From the NCBI GenBank assembly GCA_964036155.1, contig OZ038423.1, positions 19,793,249 through 19,857,248 on the forward strand: a DNA stretch of 64,000 bases, written 5' to 3'. Positions 24,901 to 38,364 of this stretch are shown here, piece after piece. Every line of letters begins with the position of its first letter. Within the stretch, counting starts at the first letter, position 1. The notes under the pieces are model-generated. The model worked only from the letters and a program-made list of their open reading frames with translations, was not told the origin of the DNA and did no database searches. A program made the translations under genes and the position numbers. This DNA comes from Diploscapter coronatus (lineage: Eukaryota; Nematoda; Chromadorea; Rhabditida; Rhabditidae).

Positions 24901-27900
24901 TCTGGCCGGGTGCGTCAGGAGCAGGGGTGTTGGGCTTGGTCTCGTTGCCGAGTGCGGGCGTCAGGCCTCCGCCCAGATCCATTCCAGGCGCATTGATTCT
25001 CTGCTGATTCGGCACAGGACTCGGTACTTCTGGAGGAGCCAGAATCTGTAACTTGCTTTAATGAGCATCGACTAATATGCACAACTCGTAAAATTCAATC
25101 CATCGGATTTTCGAATTTTTTTAGAAAAGAAAAATTAACAAATTGTCCAAATAATCCAGAAATATTACCTTGAGATCACTGAGTTGTTGTGGCACCCGCA
25201 GCAGCTTGTCTGTGTCTTTGAGAATTCCCTCGATCGGCAGAGAGTTCAGATCCACGTTCAGTTCTTTGCACAGGACCTAAAATAGTTTTGTTATTTCTTT
25301 GGATTTTCATGACAACAAACCTCGATTTCGAACTTGAGATTGATTTTCAAATCGGGTTCGTTGTGCAACTCAGCCAATATCTTCAAAATCGATCGTATCC
25401 AAGCACAACTTGCAGAGAAGATCTGAAAATGATGAGCGTGAAAAAAACAATTTAGAAATCCTAATGTGTTGTCCAAGAGATATATCAATTTTATCTTGCT
25501 TTATTTTTACAGTAGGATATGAGTTAGACATTTTGAAATGTAATGTCTTTGATTGATCTATCTCTCGCGATTTAAGAACAAGTAGCTCACAGGTGTTTTG
25601 CTGCAAGAGAGAAGGATCTTGGAGATGAAGGGAACGACGAATAGCAGTTCGGACTGTCCCTTGTAGTAGGCCTCGAGGAGGAGCGACTTGAGATCGAGTT
25701 CCTTGAGGAGAATGGGTCTGCTCCTGGCGATCGTTATCGCGCCCAGCCACATGCCCAAGTTCTTCAGCAGCTGTCTGTCGCTGTAGTTCGCTCCCGCATT
25801 CTGACGCTTGTCCGTCCGGAGAAGAATCTGAAACGGGAGTTTTATGCTATCTTTCGATGGCGTCATATAAAATAATAGAGAGAAACAACCATTTAAAAGG
25901 ATCACGGTAAGCCTCACTCAGTTTGAAAAGAAGATACCTAATCTAGAGAGATGGATAGGACAAGGCAGAGAAGTATTGACTCAAAAATTATCAGAATTCC
26001 AAACTTTCCGTTCTGATATGAACATTTCCTATTCTGCCCTATCCATGACCAAGATCGACAAAATTCATCTACTTTCGAAATGAGTGAAACATACAGTGAG
26101 CCACTTTTGAAATAGACAGCAGATTTGATGCAAACTTTTTGATAGCAAGTTCCGATTGTATATTTGCCGTAAACGAGTTAAATTTACCAAGGTGTGTAGT
26201 TTACAAAGTTGGCGTATTTTATAATTTGATAAAATAAGCTCAGGTGGTTGTGATATCGTCAAGTGACTTCAGCAACACGGACCAACCATTAGTTCATCAT
26301 TGCTTATCTCCTCATGATCTAACACACTACCGCTAGACTATCGCGCCTCATTGCACTGTCAGTGCCTGCGTCTAATATGTCATACCTTGATATTTCTGAA
26401 AGTCTCCCTGCGAATGTACTCATCGAGCTGTGGATTGGCAATGGCCTGCACGAATTGGTTGTAGAGTGGCTGGTAGTTCTGCTCGATGGAGACTCGTTTC
26501 ATGACGATGTACTGCGACAGCCAGCGGATGAACGGGTCGCCCAGGTCGTTGATCATTCCGATCAGCTGCAAATCGCACTTTCAATTTATTCGTTTGTTTG
26601 ATCGGAATTAAAGATTTTACAATTTAGATTAAATGAATGCTACAGAACTAAAGATATAATAAAGAATTGACCAAATTTGTTACTTTTTCTGACAATATCA
26701 TAAATCAAATTTCGATCTCTCCTTTTCACTCATTTCTGGCTAGTGTCATCAAGTTTAAAGCCTATAGCTAATATAGAATCGCCTACCTCTTCCTTTTTAG
26801 CAATCATGTTTGTGTGGCTGAGATTGTTGAAGAGGAAGGAGATTTTGTCCATGACGGCCTCCGTCGGCTTTTCTGCTTCTGCGCCTTCTTTCTCCGTCGC
26901 ACACACCAGCGTCTCTGCATTCGTGTATGAAAGCACCGAGTTTCCCTAAAACGTCATTTGGTTGCCTATTTTTTCAGACTTATCTTACAGTTCTCGGATT
27001 AGCGGTGCCAGTAGAAACAGCTTTGGAGACGGCCAGACCAGGAGCAGCCCAGATGGGAGGAGTAGAACGGCCACTAATTTCGCCTGTTGGAGCGCCTAAA
27101 ATAGGAATAGTGTCAGCGAGTTTCCCAAATCGAATACATTTTTCCAAAGAAAAATGAAGTGAATACTCTCATTTAAACAACATATTTTCAGTTTTACTCG
27201 TTTCTTATTTCGGTAAAAGTGCTCATTGTGAGAGAATACTCGCAGTCCGAGCTTCACTAGTTATGGTTGCATGTTACAAATTATTCGAACTTGAAAAACG
27301 AATAAAAATCATTCGCAATTTATCTCGATTGTAATAAGCGAAGATTCTTACCAGTAGAAATTCCAGGAATGCTTCCAATTCCCCCAGAAGCCCCACCGGC
27401 TCGCTGTGCCTGAGCAGGCTGCTCTCCCCTGGTGCCCATCATCACATAGTCGTACAGTTCCGGGGGGAATTTCGTGAAGTTCTCGTTCTGCGAGATCATC
27501 TGGCAGACCTGCAAAAGTAGCTCATATAAAAAGAGTGACTTGGCTTAATTAAAGTCGTCATAGTTCTTTTTCTGTTTCGTGGACATTAATCAATTATAAA
27601 TTAGACATATGTGAGATGTGAAGGGAGGAATGAGGAATTGCGCGCGCGTAGAATGTGCAATTCAACAACTCAATGATGAACACACAGAAATTGACGATGA
27701 AAAGGAGAGACTAAAAATATCGCAATCAATATTTGAAAGTTTGCAGAATATAACAAGTGCCAAGTAGACAATCTTAGGCGAAGATTGTAGCCGGGAAATT
27801 CGAAGTCGATGCCTCCAATTCGAAAGAGGACGAGGTGAATTCTTCAAATCAGACAGGATGTATCCAAGGAAACAGGAAGGAAAAGGAGCTATAGATGAAG

Positions 27901-30900
27901 AATAGACAGTCAGTCAAATCATCAAATTGTAGCGCTGCTTATCGCCCATCAGTCTGCTCATTCAGCTCTAAGCCGATAGCTTCATCTCTCTATTCGACGA
28001 AATCCACCTTTCTCCTCGCTTTTTATCTACTGATACAAGTTTCTATTTATGTTCTTCAGTCGAATACTTCGATTGAGGAATTTTCCTCTTTCTGTTTCCC
28101 TTTTCTAATGCGATTTACTCGTTATTGCCGCTGAGTAAAAATATCTTGATCCTCTTTCTAACAGCGATGAATAAGAAGGAAGGAGGAAAGAGCGAAGAGG
28201 AGAGGAGATTAATCAGTTGAAGGAATTATCACTATGGAAACTCGAGATAAGTGGTCAAGGATCGATTGAGAATTAAAGGGCATTTGTGCTTGTTAATTTA
28301 CTCTTCATTTCAATCAAATTGATCATTGGGTTGACAAATTGTCCATCTTCTTTTCTATACACTATTTCTCAACGAATTACGAAGGTTTGTGTTTTGGCAA
28401 AAACATAGCAACGCTGAATATTCGACCAGTTGGCTATCAATACCAATGGCTGATAAAGACAAGCGGATGCTTTAGCCACTCTCCCAGTGTGCAATATCTG
28501 TGGCAATATGACTGCGTTAGGTGCCCCTCCCGTGGTAGTTTCTTTTTCCCTCTCCATATTGCATGCTCTTGCTTAGCGATATAGAGCTTTTATGGCATAG
28601 AACAGATATCATACGGTTTGGTGGCTTCTCAATGATCAACTTGATTGAAAAACGGGGTACCTTGGGATACGAGCAGAGCCTGGACTTGCAGGCATTGAGC
28701 GCGACGAGACCGAATGTCCAGAGATTGCTGCCGACGTCCGCCTGCAGGGACTCCATCACTTTGCGCACTGCTGTCGCGAAATGCACATTGCTGAATATTC
28801 GTAAATTACTATTCGGCCTCTCCAAAACAATTATCAGATGACGCTTTCCAGAAAAAAATCGTATTATTTTCGTTTTCAGATATTTTAAAAATCACCTGAT
28901 GATGCCCTCTCGAATGATTCCTCCGTACATTTCTGCAGTGGTCTTTAGCTCGCGATCGGGATATTCGTGGAAGAACCGATACTCCTCGAAGAGATTCTTC
29001 ACCACACAGTTGAGCACTTTCTGGTCGCGAGAATTGGTCGAGTTCTTGAAGGCCTTCAACTGGCGAATCAGGTCCTCGACTGTCAGAGTGCCTGCCTGGC
29101 TGAAATAGAAAGAACATTGAATGAGGAAGCTCCTTTCCCATGGCAGTTTCATTGTTCAAACTACTGCCGAGTAGTGTAGGTAAAATTATGTGAATCGGTT
29201 AATTTGGAAATTGTCAATCCGAATTGATTCGTTTGCACTAGCAAAAACTGCCGACCCACACAGATTAGCAGGAATTATGCTGAGATAGAAAATGGCCCCC
29301 TTAATAATGACCATTCTCTTGAACATGTCAAAAATGGCCATTATCAGACTTCGTCTTGAAGAGCCTTATATTAGTAGTTTCACCTGTAGATTTTCTCGAA
29401 ATAGGAATTGGCCTCGTCCTGCACGTCCTCGGGGAACTGAATGTCATCAGAACCCGAGTATTGGATGCCGCCACTCGAGAGGGAGGAGGGCATCGTGAAG
29501 ACGGTCGAACGAGCCGGGGCGAAGTCGGGCTGGGCTGCTGTCGGGGGCATTTGAGGCCTGAAGATTATTATTTTTTAGAAAGCTCATATTATCGATGCCG
29601 TATTCAGTCGATTTGATGAGTGAACCTGGACAAAAAATATAGAATTTCGTCATTTTTTGACAGGATATTCATGCAAGATGTTGTCCTCCTTCAGAAAATC
29701 TACGAGTTTCATCATTCTTGTGTTTTATGCATGATTCTTTGAACACCCCTTCATCTAGGCTAGATCTGTCTCCCTTTGGCTTACTTGAAATCGAGCCCAG
29801 GTGTGGGCGGACCGGGAGTCCTGCCAACAGGAGGCGCCGCATTGGCGAGCAGATGCCAAGGAGTGGAGCTGGAATTCTGTCTCTGCGGCTGCTGCTGAAT
29901 GGCCGAACGCATCATCTGACTCGAGGGCGACATCTGACTGGTTGGGGGATTCGCCGAGGGCTGCACGTTCTGAAAAGTGCTCATTTTATGGATGACAAAG
30001 TGAAAGGAGCGCATTCTACTGAATGATGGATGGCCTCCTTGTAAGTATTTGCATCATTTAGCAAAATGCCCTCCGTCTCCATCAAAGAAATCGTTGCTCA
30101 GCTAGCAAAAAATCGCTCCACATGACATGGCGACAATATGCTTGACTGTATTTATCCGCATGTGTCAAGGTGGAGTGTTCTCAACTACCCCCCTACTTTG
30201 TTATCCAATTACCTTGAGGATGTCCCTGGCTCCGTTGAAGGGCATGCCCATTCCCATCATGAGGCTCATTCCGGGTGGCTGATGTCCTCCCTGAATATCC
30301 TCATTATTGCCCTCCGATTCCCTTCCTCACTCACCATGTCGAGTCTGCCGGCCATCGGGTTGTAGTGGGGCATTCCGCTGGCCGAGAAACTATTGGTGCG
30401 TTGCGGCAGGCCGCCGGGAGGAGGGCCTGTAACACAACGAGTCAGATGAGTACGTGACACACAGCGAGGGTGGATTCGTTACATTTGTCACGCAATGTCG
30501 TCAAGACGGCCCCTCTGTACTTTTCAACGGATAATCAGCGTCGCCGACTCGTTTTCATCTATGCCTTCCTATACTTCCTAACCTCCCCTATCTCCCCCGT
30601 TGACAAGTACAGAGAGCCTTTCTTCAAAACAGCAATTTGCAAATGTTATCCTATCTTCCTCTTCCACTAGGTCATTGCCTAACCATAAGACATTTGCCAA
30701 TCGCTGTGATGGACTCTTGGAAAGTTTATGCAGTATTGGGCGAGATTGCTGATGAGAAAAACTGTAGACGCCTTCCAAGAACCCTAGTTGTGCTTATAAC
30801 ATCGTGATGACAAATGCAGGAGGTCTGCGCAGCGAGTTGCTGATAGCCCCAGGACCTGGTTGATTACTGCCGAAGACGGGCGGACCGACTCCCGACCCGC

Positions 30901-33900
30901 GACTGCCGCCTGCCACTGCCGAGTTCCGACCCGAGTTGTCTTTCAGCATCATTTGCTAAAACCACTAAATTAGCGGAGAAAATCACGAGAAGTTGAAAAT
31001 TTTCATGTTAGAGGAGTGTTACTTGAACAAATTGACAAACCCGGAGCACCTAATTCAACGGAAAATGTTTGAAAAAATCGATAAATTGTGGAAATTGTGC
31101 CCTTCCAAATCACCCCCGTACCTATGTCTGATTGATGCCTGCTGCTGTTTGAATGACTTGCCAAGCCAAGTGGCAAGCAGCATGCGAGTGAAGGGGACGA
31201 CGGGGTAGGCCAAATGTGAGCGAGATTGGGCAAATCACACCAAGCACTGATAAAGAATCACGATTCGAAAATTCGAAACGACAAAATGTCGATTTTCAGT
31301 TGAATAGCCAGAGAGAAGAGAAAGAGGGGCAGGGGGCAGAGGCGCAGGGGAGAAATAGCAGGGGATGAGAGGTGGGGAAGAGAAAAAGGGGAAGGTGCAT
31401 TGGAGTGAACAGAGAGGAAGAGGATAGAGCAGAAAAAGAGGAGGAGGGAGAGAAAAAGAGGCTGCTGCTGCTGGGTAGAGACAGACAGGGAGTGCAGAGT
31501 TGTGAAAGAGACGGAGCACAAGGCAAGCTGCAGGCTACCTTTCGGGCTGGAAGAGGGTTGACTGATTTGCGACGACGACTCATCTAGTGAATTGGAATGC
31601 GAATGAATGGGGATTTGCTGGATTAGGAGATGAATAGAGATTTGGATGGGAATCGCGTCTCGTCATCACTCATACCTCGTCGAAGTACACTGGCTGAGAA
31701 TAGACAGGCAATGGAGATGGGAAAAGGTGACGTCAGCACATTGCATGGTTACAAAATCGAGTGATTGGAGGAGGGAAGAGGAGAATGAAGTGAAGAAAGA
31801 GTGGTGGGGAAGACTAGCACGTGCAGTTCCACTCGTGTTGCTGACTTGGTCTGATGCCCTGATTAGCTGCTGAGTAGGACACTCCGATCGAGAATAACGA
31901 AAGGAGAATGGTTTGTCTAACAGGCGATACAGACAAATCTGTAACCTTCACAACACATACGGTGATAAGGCGAGTAGTACAAATTGAATGGGACTGAGAA
32001 TTGAAAAAGAATAAATTCAACATAAAACACATGCTTTTTCGAGTCCCGGTGACCTTGTTTCAGTCATCTCACGGGTTCAAACAATGCACATTAAAAAGTT
32101 ATAAAATGAAATTAAGGCCTTCACTACGTTACATGGCCCCTTTTTCTCGGTGTCTCTAGTGAGAGAGACAAAATTCGTCATAAATCAGTAATTGGCTTAT
32201 TGGTATAGCGACGATTACGGTTGTTCTCTCGTTAAAGAGAAAAAGGAAAATCTGCTTTTTCATTTCGCGCACTATTTTCTCGCCCGTTGCTTACATAGTG
32301 AAATGGGGAGTAATTCATATAGTGGCCTTTTACAAAGCTAACCACCTTATCAGCAGGCCAAGTTGTTTTAAAGATCAACTTTTGCTAATTTGACTTTGTA
32401 TACTTGATATGCTGGTAAGTTGATAAGCTTTAAAAAACCGAAATGAAAAAAAATGTTATTCTGCGCAAAGATAAGAAGATGAGCACCCGTAAAAGCAAGC
32501 GATTAAATGTGTAATATCCTTTTCCTGTACAAACATGTAAAATTGATAATGAACATGCGCATATTAGTTATTTCAAAATCTTCACAATACCCATTGAAAG
32601 ATTTTTTTTCGAAAGTTGATCACTTCGTAATTTATCTATTTATAATGTTCATCAACGATCAGTTTTGTAGAAAAGCTTTCTTCGGATTAGATGCTAGCGT
32701 GATTTGGGAAATATTGACAGTCAAAACACCTTACACGATGAGTTGGACATTCTGGCGCCAAATATCCCCTATCCTATTCCTATCTAATCTCTAAACTAAA
32801 TGCTTGACGATGTGCTCTTCAATGAACTTTCCCAATCGATGGATGATGAACATGATGATTAACTTTACAAAATCCCGTTTGAATAAGCATTAGAAATGTG
32901 TCATGCATTACAGATTAGTTTTTTTCTCAAATAAACAGTATTTACACCTTGAACAAATAAATCTGACTAGATTCACCTGTTGTTGTTGTTGCAAGGAGAG
33001 CATTTGATTCGTGATTTCAGTGAACGGTTTATGGAGAGGATGATTGGGTACGTGGATGATGTGGGCGTGGACGAACTTGAGCAGGATCTTGACCGTGTCC
33101 GGAGTGAGAGTGGCTCCTATGCCCTGGGCTGAAGGGATGATGCTCGGCGGGGCTCGACGCTTGATCTGCGTCAGAATGTTCTCGATCAGGCTGTCCTGCA
33201 AGAAATTGTTTTTCTAAATGGTCTTCTTTCAAAATGCCTTATAATCCTTGTATTTGTCCTCGAGCCATTTCTCCAATTTGAGGTAGTCGCGTTTGGAGGC
33301 GAGACAAGCCAAGTCGATGATGAAGGGCAGTTCCTTGCCGATTCCCAGCAATTCAGATAGACCTTGAGGCTTCAGATCGTGAGCAACCTGAAAAGAAACT
33401 CCAATCTCTATCAAAAAGACAATACTAATAGTTATTAGGTCTGGATAAAAATAACTTAAAAGGAATATAAGCTGCACAATGAATTCTGTTCAAAGTTGGT
33501 GAAAAAGTTAATTCTGACATGCTGATAGCAAATATTATGTCGAAAAACGCTGAAGATAAGGACCCTGAAAACCTACATCTCTGCCCAAAAGTTGAACTAT
33601 TTGCTTTTCAATACATTGGCGAAATTAAAAACTGATAAGGTATTTCCGAACAATCCTGATAATGTGGTTATCATCGTATTTGAAATTTTCAAGTGTCATG
33701 GGATAATTTAGAGAACTAACTAGATTATACATTTAAACAAGCTTACATCGAGAATCTTGGCCAGTTTCTGTTGATCATCCGAGGCTTTGACATAGATAGT
33801 GACGAAAGCCTCGAGAATCATGTCGTGGGTCTTCTTGCGAGGGAGGACGTCGCTGTTCCAACCGACATTGAGCACGGCGATGGCATTGGGATGTTGGCAG

Positions 33901-36900
33901 ATGAAGTTGGGCAGCAGGGCCGTGATGATTCGCTCGCGCAGAGACTGGTGAGGCAGGGAGGTCTGCAAATGCAGGAATCACAACGATATACGGAAAAGGA
34001 AGAGGTACATGAATCTGAAAAATTGCCAGAAGGAGAATGTCAGGGCACTGGGGCAGGGCCGGCTGCAGAATGCGAGCCACTGCCTGCATGTGAGGACCTC
34101 GTTCCGCAATGCTCAGCAGAGTTTCAGTCAAGTCGAGGCAACACCTTAATTTGAATGATGAACAATGGATAATAATTTACCACAAATCTTGGATATATAC
34201 AGTGGCGCACAAAAGTTTGGAACAATGTATTAGACTGGAAATTTGAAGATCTCCAGATTTAAAATAAGTTCAAACGTCTTCATTCCGATTCAAAAGAGTA
34301 GTAAATTTGGTTTTCGTTGAGATTATGATTATTTAGAAAAGTTCAGATTTGGAACGCTCCGGATGTGCAAAAATATTGAATATCGTACGGTTTGATCAAA
34401 ATTCTACAAAATAAAATGCTTACAAAAGCATAAACTACAATTGCTTTGCCATCGATAGCTAAACTAATGAGAGAATGGACTGCTCCTTACCAGTTGGCAA
34501 TATTCGAATCTTTTTCATCAGGCACATTTTTGAGGGAGTGACTGGGCTGCACAACAGAGCGGTGTGGATAGTCGATGAGGCAAAACAGGTCGGAGTGCTC
34601 GATCACGTTCTGCAGCAGGGTTAGTTGGGCATCTCTGCAATTGCAATGAATGCATGAATGAACGAACGGAGTAAGGGACAAAGACACTCACTGATTGGCC
34701 CATTCCTTGTAGAGGAATTCGACAGGGAAGTTGCGGGTCTTGTAGACGGACAGGAAGACGTCCACGAACAGCTTGAAGCCCGAACGATTCTCCACGCGAA
34801 ACGTCGGGTCGTCCAGATAGACGATCACACTCGCCCAGTTCAGTGTCGGACTCTGAAAATAAGTTCGTTAACAAGTGATAATAAACAAAAAAAAAGATGT
34901 AGATATAGTACCGGGTCACCTATTAGACTTTAAATGTTTGATTTTGAAAATTGTTATGGTCCAATCGGAAAAAAATTCTGCACAGATAAAGTGCACATCA
35001 AACGAAAACAAATGCTCAGTTACAGTTGAATTGGATCATTATACGCGTTAAAACCCGACACTCAAATTCTCACGAGTGGCCGGATACTTTGGTCCGCTAT
35101 TGTAGTTTCCTTCAGAATTATTAATCATCGCAGACATCTAAGTATGGAAATAGGAGAGGTTATAGTGACGATAAGAAAACCTCGACTTTGCGCACTATTT
35201 TTCCGCGCTGTAATTTTGCGGTTGCTGTAGGATATCCAAGTTGGTTTCATTTCACACAAATGTATTTTTATGGGTTTTTCTTCAAATGAAATATGGAAAT
35301 GCATACGATGTGCATGACGGCCTCGGCAAAAGCCTTTCCATTCCATGACTGATCGGCAGGGGACAACTCACCGATTCCTGGGCCGGCACTGAAAACGGAA
35401 ATAATGCAGAGAAATGTAGAGAATTAGAAAGTCTACCGTTCGAAAGAAGCATGTCTCTGGAATCCTCGCTGCGCCTGCTCGATGAGCCAAATAACTGCTG
35501 CAGCGACAGAGAGGGGAGAGAAGACACGGGCTGAAAACGAACATATTTTCAGAAAAAAAAGTTGTAAAAAGGCGAGCATCTTGAAATCATGTGTTGAAGG
35601 GATGGCGAAACCAACAGCTAAGGATAGAGGATAAGACGATGATAGGAAGAAGTAGCGTGGGATAAGACAAGCTTCGCCACCAAGAAGTCGTCATATCATT
35701 TAGTAATTGTCAAAATGATGCCTCGATCGATGTTGGCCCTGTTGAAAGCAGCCAGCAGAGAGTTGGGGTTGGAAGCGATTATCGGACCGATTTCCTGCAG
35801 CAAAGTGCGCAGAGCCTCACGGTGGGTTTCCATTATGATTGGTTTCAGAACCTAAGATAAGAAAATTAGATTATAACTTTTATGAGAGCGTTTTCAGTTC
35901 AAATACGTTTAGTTCTTTCAGTAATTAGTGATGGGAAGTGGCGGTTCGTAAATGACAAATTTTTTCCTTAATTTAGCGCAATGAAAAATGCTTCCTTTTT
36001 CTACAATTTCTACCGCATTTCTTCATTTCTATATTGCGTTATGTCATTCCGTCATTTACAGGCTGCCGAAAATGCTTAATTTTTTCTACGAAATTACTCA
36101 ATAAAACTTACCTCGACTTCAGCAGAGAGCACTTGCTTGTTGAAGATCTCGTCGATTTGAGACCGGAGTGTCTCCTTCTGATTGTATTTGGTGCCTGTCT
36201 TCTTGGAGAGGAGACGGAAAATCAGGGGCTGATAGAGGAGCTGGGTCGATTCGGTCGCTACCTGAAACAGAGTTGTCTAAAGAAATTCGATTGAAATTTT
36301 TTAAGTTGAACGATTTGATGTCTTATATGAGTGAGCATGATATGAAATTAGTCATTTTTATAAATACTGAAAACATAATTTGCATGAAAAATGACATACG
36401 ATTTGACGAAATGATAAACCTTTCATTCTCCACACTATTTCGCCCAGTTCTAGCCTCACTTCCCTATCTCTAACTAATGGGTTGGTGAGTCCATCAGTCC
36501 GTCGTTTAGTAACTTCCAGAAAAATTGAAAGAAATATACCTGCTTGAGGAAATTGATAGCAACGATAGGATCGATGTGAGTTGTTTCGAGTTCGAGATAC
36601 TTGGAGACTGCACAGATCACGAATTCGGGACGGAGACTGCACTTGTTCTGCTCTGAATGAACGAAACCATATTGGTAATACTCAAAACGAGTCTATCGAA
36701 GAGGGTGACTGGAGAAGACAAGCCAATTGATCTGACTCTGTTCATTAGACAAGCTATTTGGTCGGATGAAATATCAAATTTCGAGAGACTGTCTGCCTGC
36801 TCCTTTATGCCAGAATAACCGTTCTTTTGCTCGCTGATAATAAAGGCATGAGAGAGGAATAATTACTTTGGGAGTAGAAGGCGAAGAGCAGTCCGAGTTG

Positions 36901-38364
36901 CTGGTCGAGAAGTTCGGAGACGAGCGACTTGGATTTGTCCGATGCAACGCGACACAGAACGATGGTCTGATGGACGGGCAAGACAGAATTCAGAACCTGA
37001 GACAGGGAATATCATCATTTGAAATTGAAAGAACGAACAATTCATTTGCAAACTATCAATCTGTTTCCCATAAAGTGCATATTGTAATCGAAAGAAAGCG
37101 AGAGTTGCGAAATTAGGCAGTGCGTGGGAAACAAAGAATAGATTTTCGTTTAAAGATTTACTCGAATAGAATTTAGCATGTAGAAAAACGTCTAAAAATT
37201 AATTAAAGATAAAGAACGAAACTAAAAGGAAATAATTCATAAATCTCCTTACCTTGTAGTAGAGAGTCTCGATAGTTGTGACTATGCTCTCGCTCTGAAT
37301 CCGCTCGCTGATCTCCTCAACCAACAAATCGAAGAGGACTTTCGCACCGTCGAGCTCGAGTTTCGAACGACCTGGCTTCTCGTCAGTAGCCTCTTGGATT
37401 ATCTGCAAAATGACGATGAATGATAAAGTACAATTGCAGAAAATTATTATCAAAACATTGGATTCCAAAGGAAGGCTGGGAATACAAATTGAGCTATGGA
37501 TCGGCCTCGATAAAATTTAATTATGACTAGTGTCTCGCCGTGGTTCAAGATTTCTCAACGAATATTGTAATGCTTGATTATGGAACAGTAAAGTGTAATT
37601 TAAAAACACGGCCTTATCTTCTGAAAAATGTGAAGGAAAACGGAAATAGTAGTGCATGAAAACGAGAGAAATAAAGTAATTTCAATTCCTGCGCAAAGTT
37701 AAGGGTAAATGCAGATCGCCTTCAAAGGTTAAAGTTTGTTATTTCGCGGTAAAATAAACAATACTCACCAGAGAGTTGATTTGGATGGCACTCTGCTCGG
37801 AGATAAGCTTTCGTCCTGCAGGAAGCGGGGGAAGCTCGATGAAATTGACTGCAGCGAGGAGAGTGCGGACTGTGTGCTGCGCGATGTGAACGGAAACCGG
37901 GGCTGCTGATCCGCACAAACTCAGCAGACGCTCAAACAACACATTTAAGCCTGTGTGACTGGTTTATATATCGAAGTTCTTACAGAAAATTAAACAAATT
38001 TCAGGCTACTCATATATGACGTGATAGTGTGATCTTCCACACATAATACTGGGTAGTAGATGAAAGTCTTGAAACATTAAGTTCTACTCTCCTTTACAGA
38101 CATTGAATGAATCGATTGCTAGCTCTTTTAGATCAAAATAGTTTCTTTGCATAATTAAAAGTAGTATACCTGGAAGACGAACTGTTGAGATTTGAGTGGA
38201 TGGAAGGAGTAGTCAGAAAGGAGTTCGTCAATGTAGGCGAGGGCGAAGGGAGTCCTGATGCAGACAGAGCTGAGCTGATTGGGATGCTTGGGCTGCTTTG
38301 GCTGGTTGTGCTGATGAGAGGAGGAAGAGCTGGTAGTTGATTGGGCACTGATGATACCGCTCAT
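18990..38364 (-). CDS. CNOT1: CCR4-NOT complex scaffold subunit 1
   Basis: CNOT1 is the scaffold of the CCR4-NOT deadenylase; it holds the nuclease module, CAF40 and NOT2-NOT3. About 19 kb with more than 25 exons on the minus strand. Landmarks from the 5' end: ATG at 38364 with a Ser/Gln/Pro-rich start; helical repeats (37940-33230), including the LIDYPHRSV block near 34580 and [21 protein letters not shown] near 33290; a Gln/Pro/Gly/Met-rich linker (32970-29790); the MIF4G region ([16 protein letters not shown] near 28960, [15 protein letters not shown] near 26480, [17 protein letters not shown] near 25750); the CAF40-binding region (24990-23850, [26 protein letters not shown]); and the C-terminal NOT1 domain (22860-18990), ending with [21 protein letters not shown] and LFQNVANTC. 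The stop is TGA at 18992-18990. The first four or five exons resemble other CNOT1 proteins only weakly and are joined by frame and position. A small exon near 31160 (KQQQ-rich) is possible. Confidence 0.92.
24600..24760. other. AT-rich part of a CNOT1 intron
   Basis: Part of the intron (about 24484-24770) separating the LPLFQ exon from the YPHLKQ exon. Nothing but AT-rich sequence is visible here. Confidence 0.4.
26270..26345 (-). other. Possible tRNA-like relic in a CNOT1 intron
   Basis: On the minus strand, starting near 26345, the sequence GATAGTCTAGCGGTAGTG contains a perfect match to the RNA polymerase III A-box consensus as found in tRNA D-arms. About 50 bases on, GGTTGGTCC is a weak partial B box. 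I cannot fold a complete cloverleaf or pair an acceptor stem, so this is at most a decayed tRNA or a tRNA-derived short interspersed element. Confidence 0.2.
31210..32960. other. Long CNOT1 intron with a purine-rich tract
   Basis: About 1.8 kb between the Gln-rich exon ending near 32970 and the next linker exons below 31200. From about 31310 to 31520 the plus strand is almost purely purine (pyrimidine on the CNOT1 sense strand). The rest is AT-rich, and I see no exon in it. The tract could be a splicing element or an internal promoter, or simple low complexity. Confidence 0.45.
34194..34232. repeat. Tc1/mariner-like terminal motif, solo
   Basis: TATATACAGTGGCGCACAAAAGTTTGGAAC-like wording in a CNOT1 intron closely matches the end of the element at 59260 (TATACAGTGGCGTACAAAAG) and has the look of a Tc1/mariner terminal repeat. 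I found no partner end downstream, so it may be a truncated copy. Confidence 0.4.
35941..36066. mobile_element. MITE-like inverted repeat, family E, copy 1
   Basis: A left arm GCGGTTCGTAAATGACAAA (35941-35959) and a right arm ending CGTCATTTACAGGCTGC (36050-36066) are inverted relatives, and both share GTAAATGAC. The right arm matches the left arm of the copy at 54932 (CAGCCTGTAAATGAC). It has no coding capacity, is about 125 bp long and sits in a CNOT1 intron. Confidence 0.5.
36730..36845. repeat. Dispersed non-coding repeat, family C, copy 1
   Basis: TTCATTAGACAAGCTATTTGG followed by CAGAATAACCGTTCTTTTGCTCGCTGATAAT matches, in order and spacing, the element at 47881-48018 (TTCATTAGACACGCTG..., GGAATAACCGCTTCATTCGCGTTGATAAT). 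The left end is degraded. It lies in a CNOT1 intron. Confidence 0.5.
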
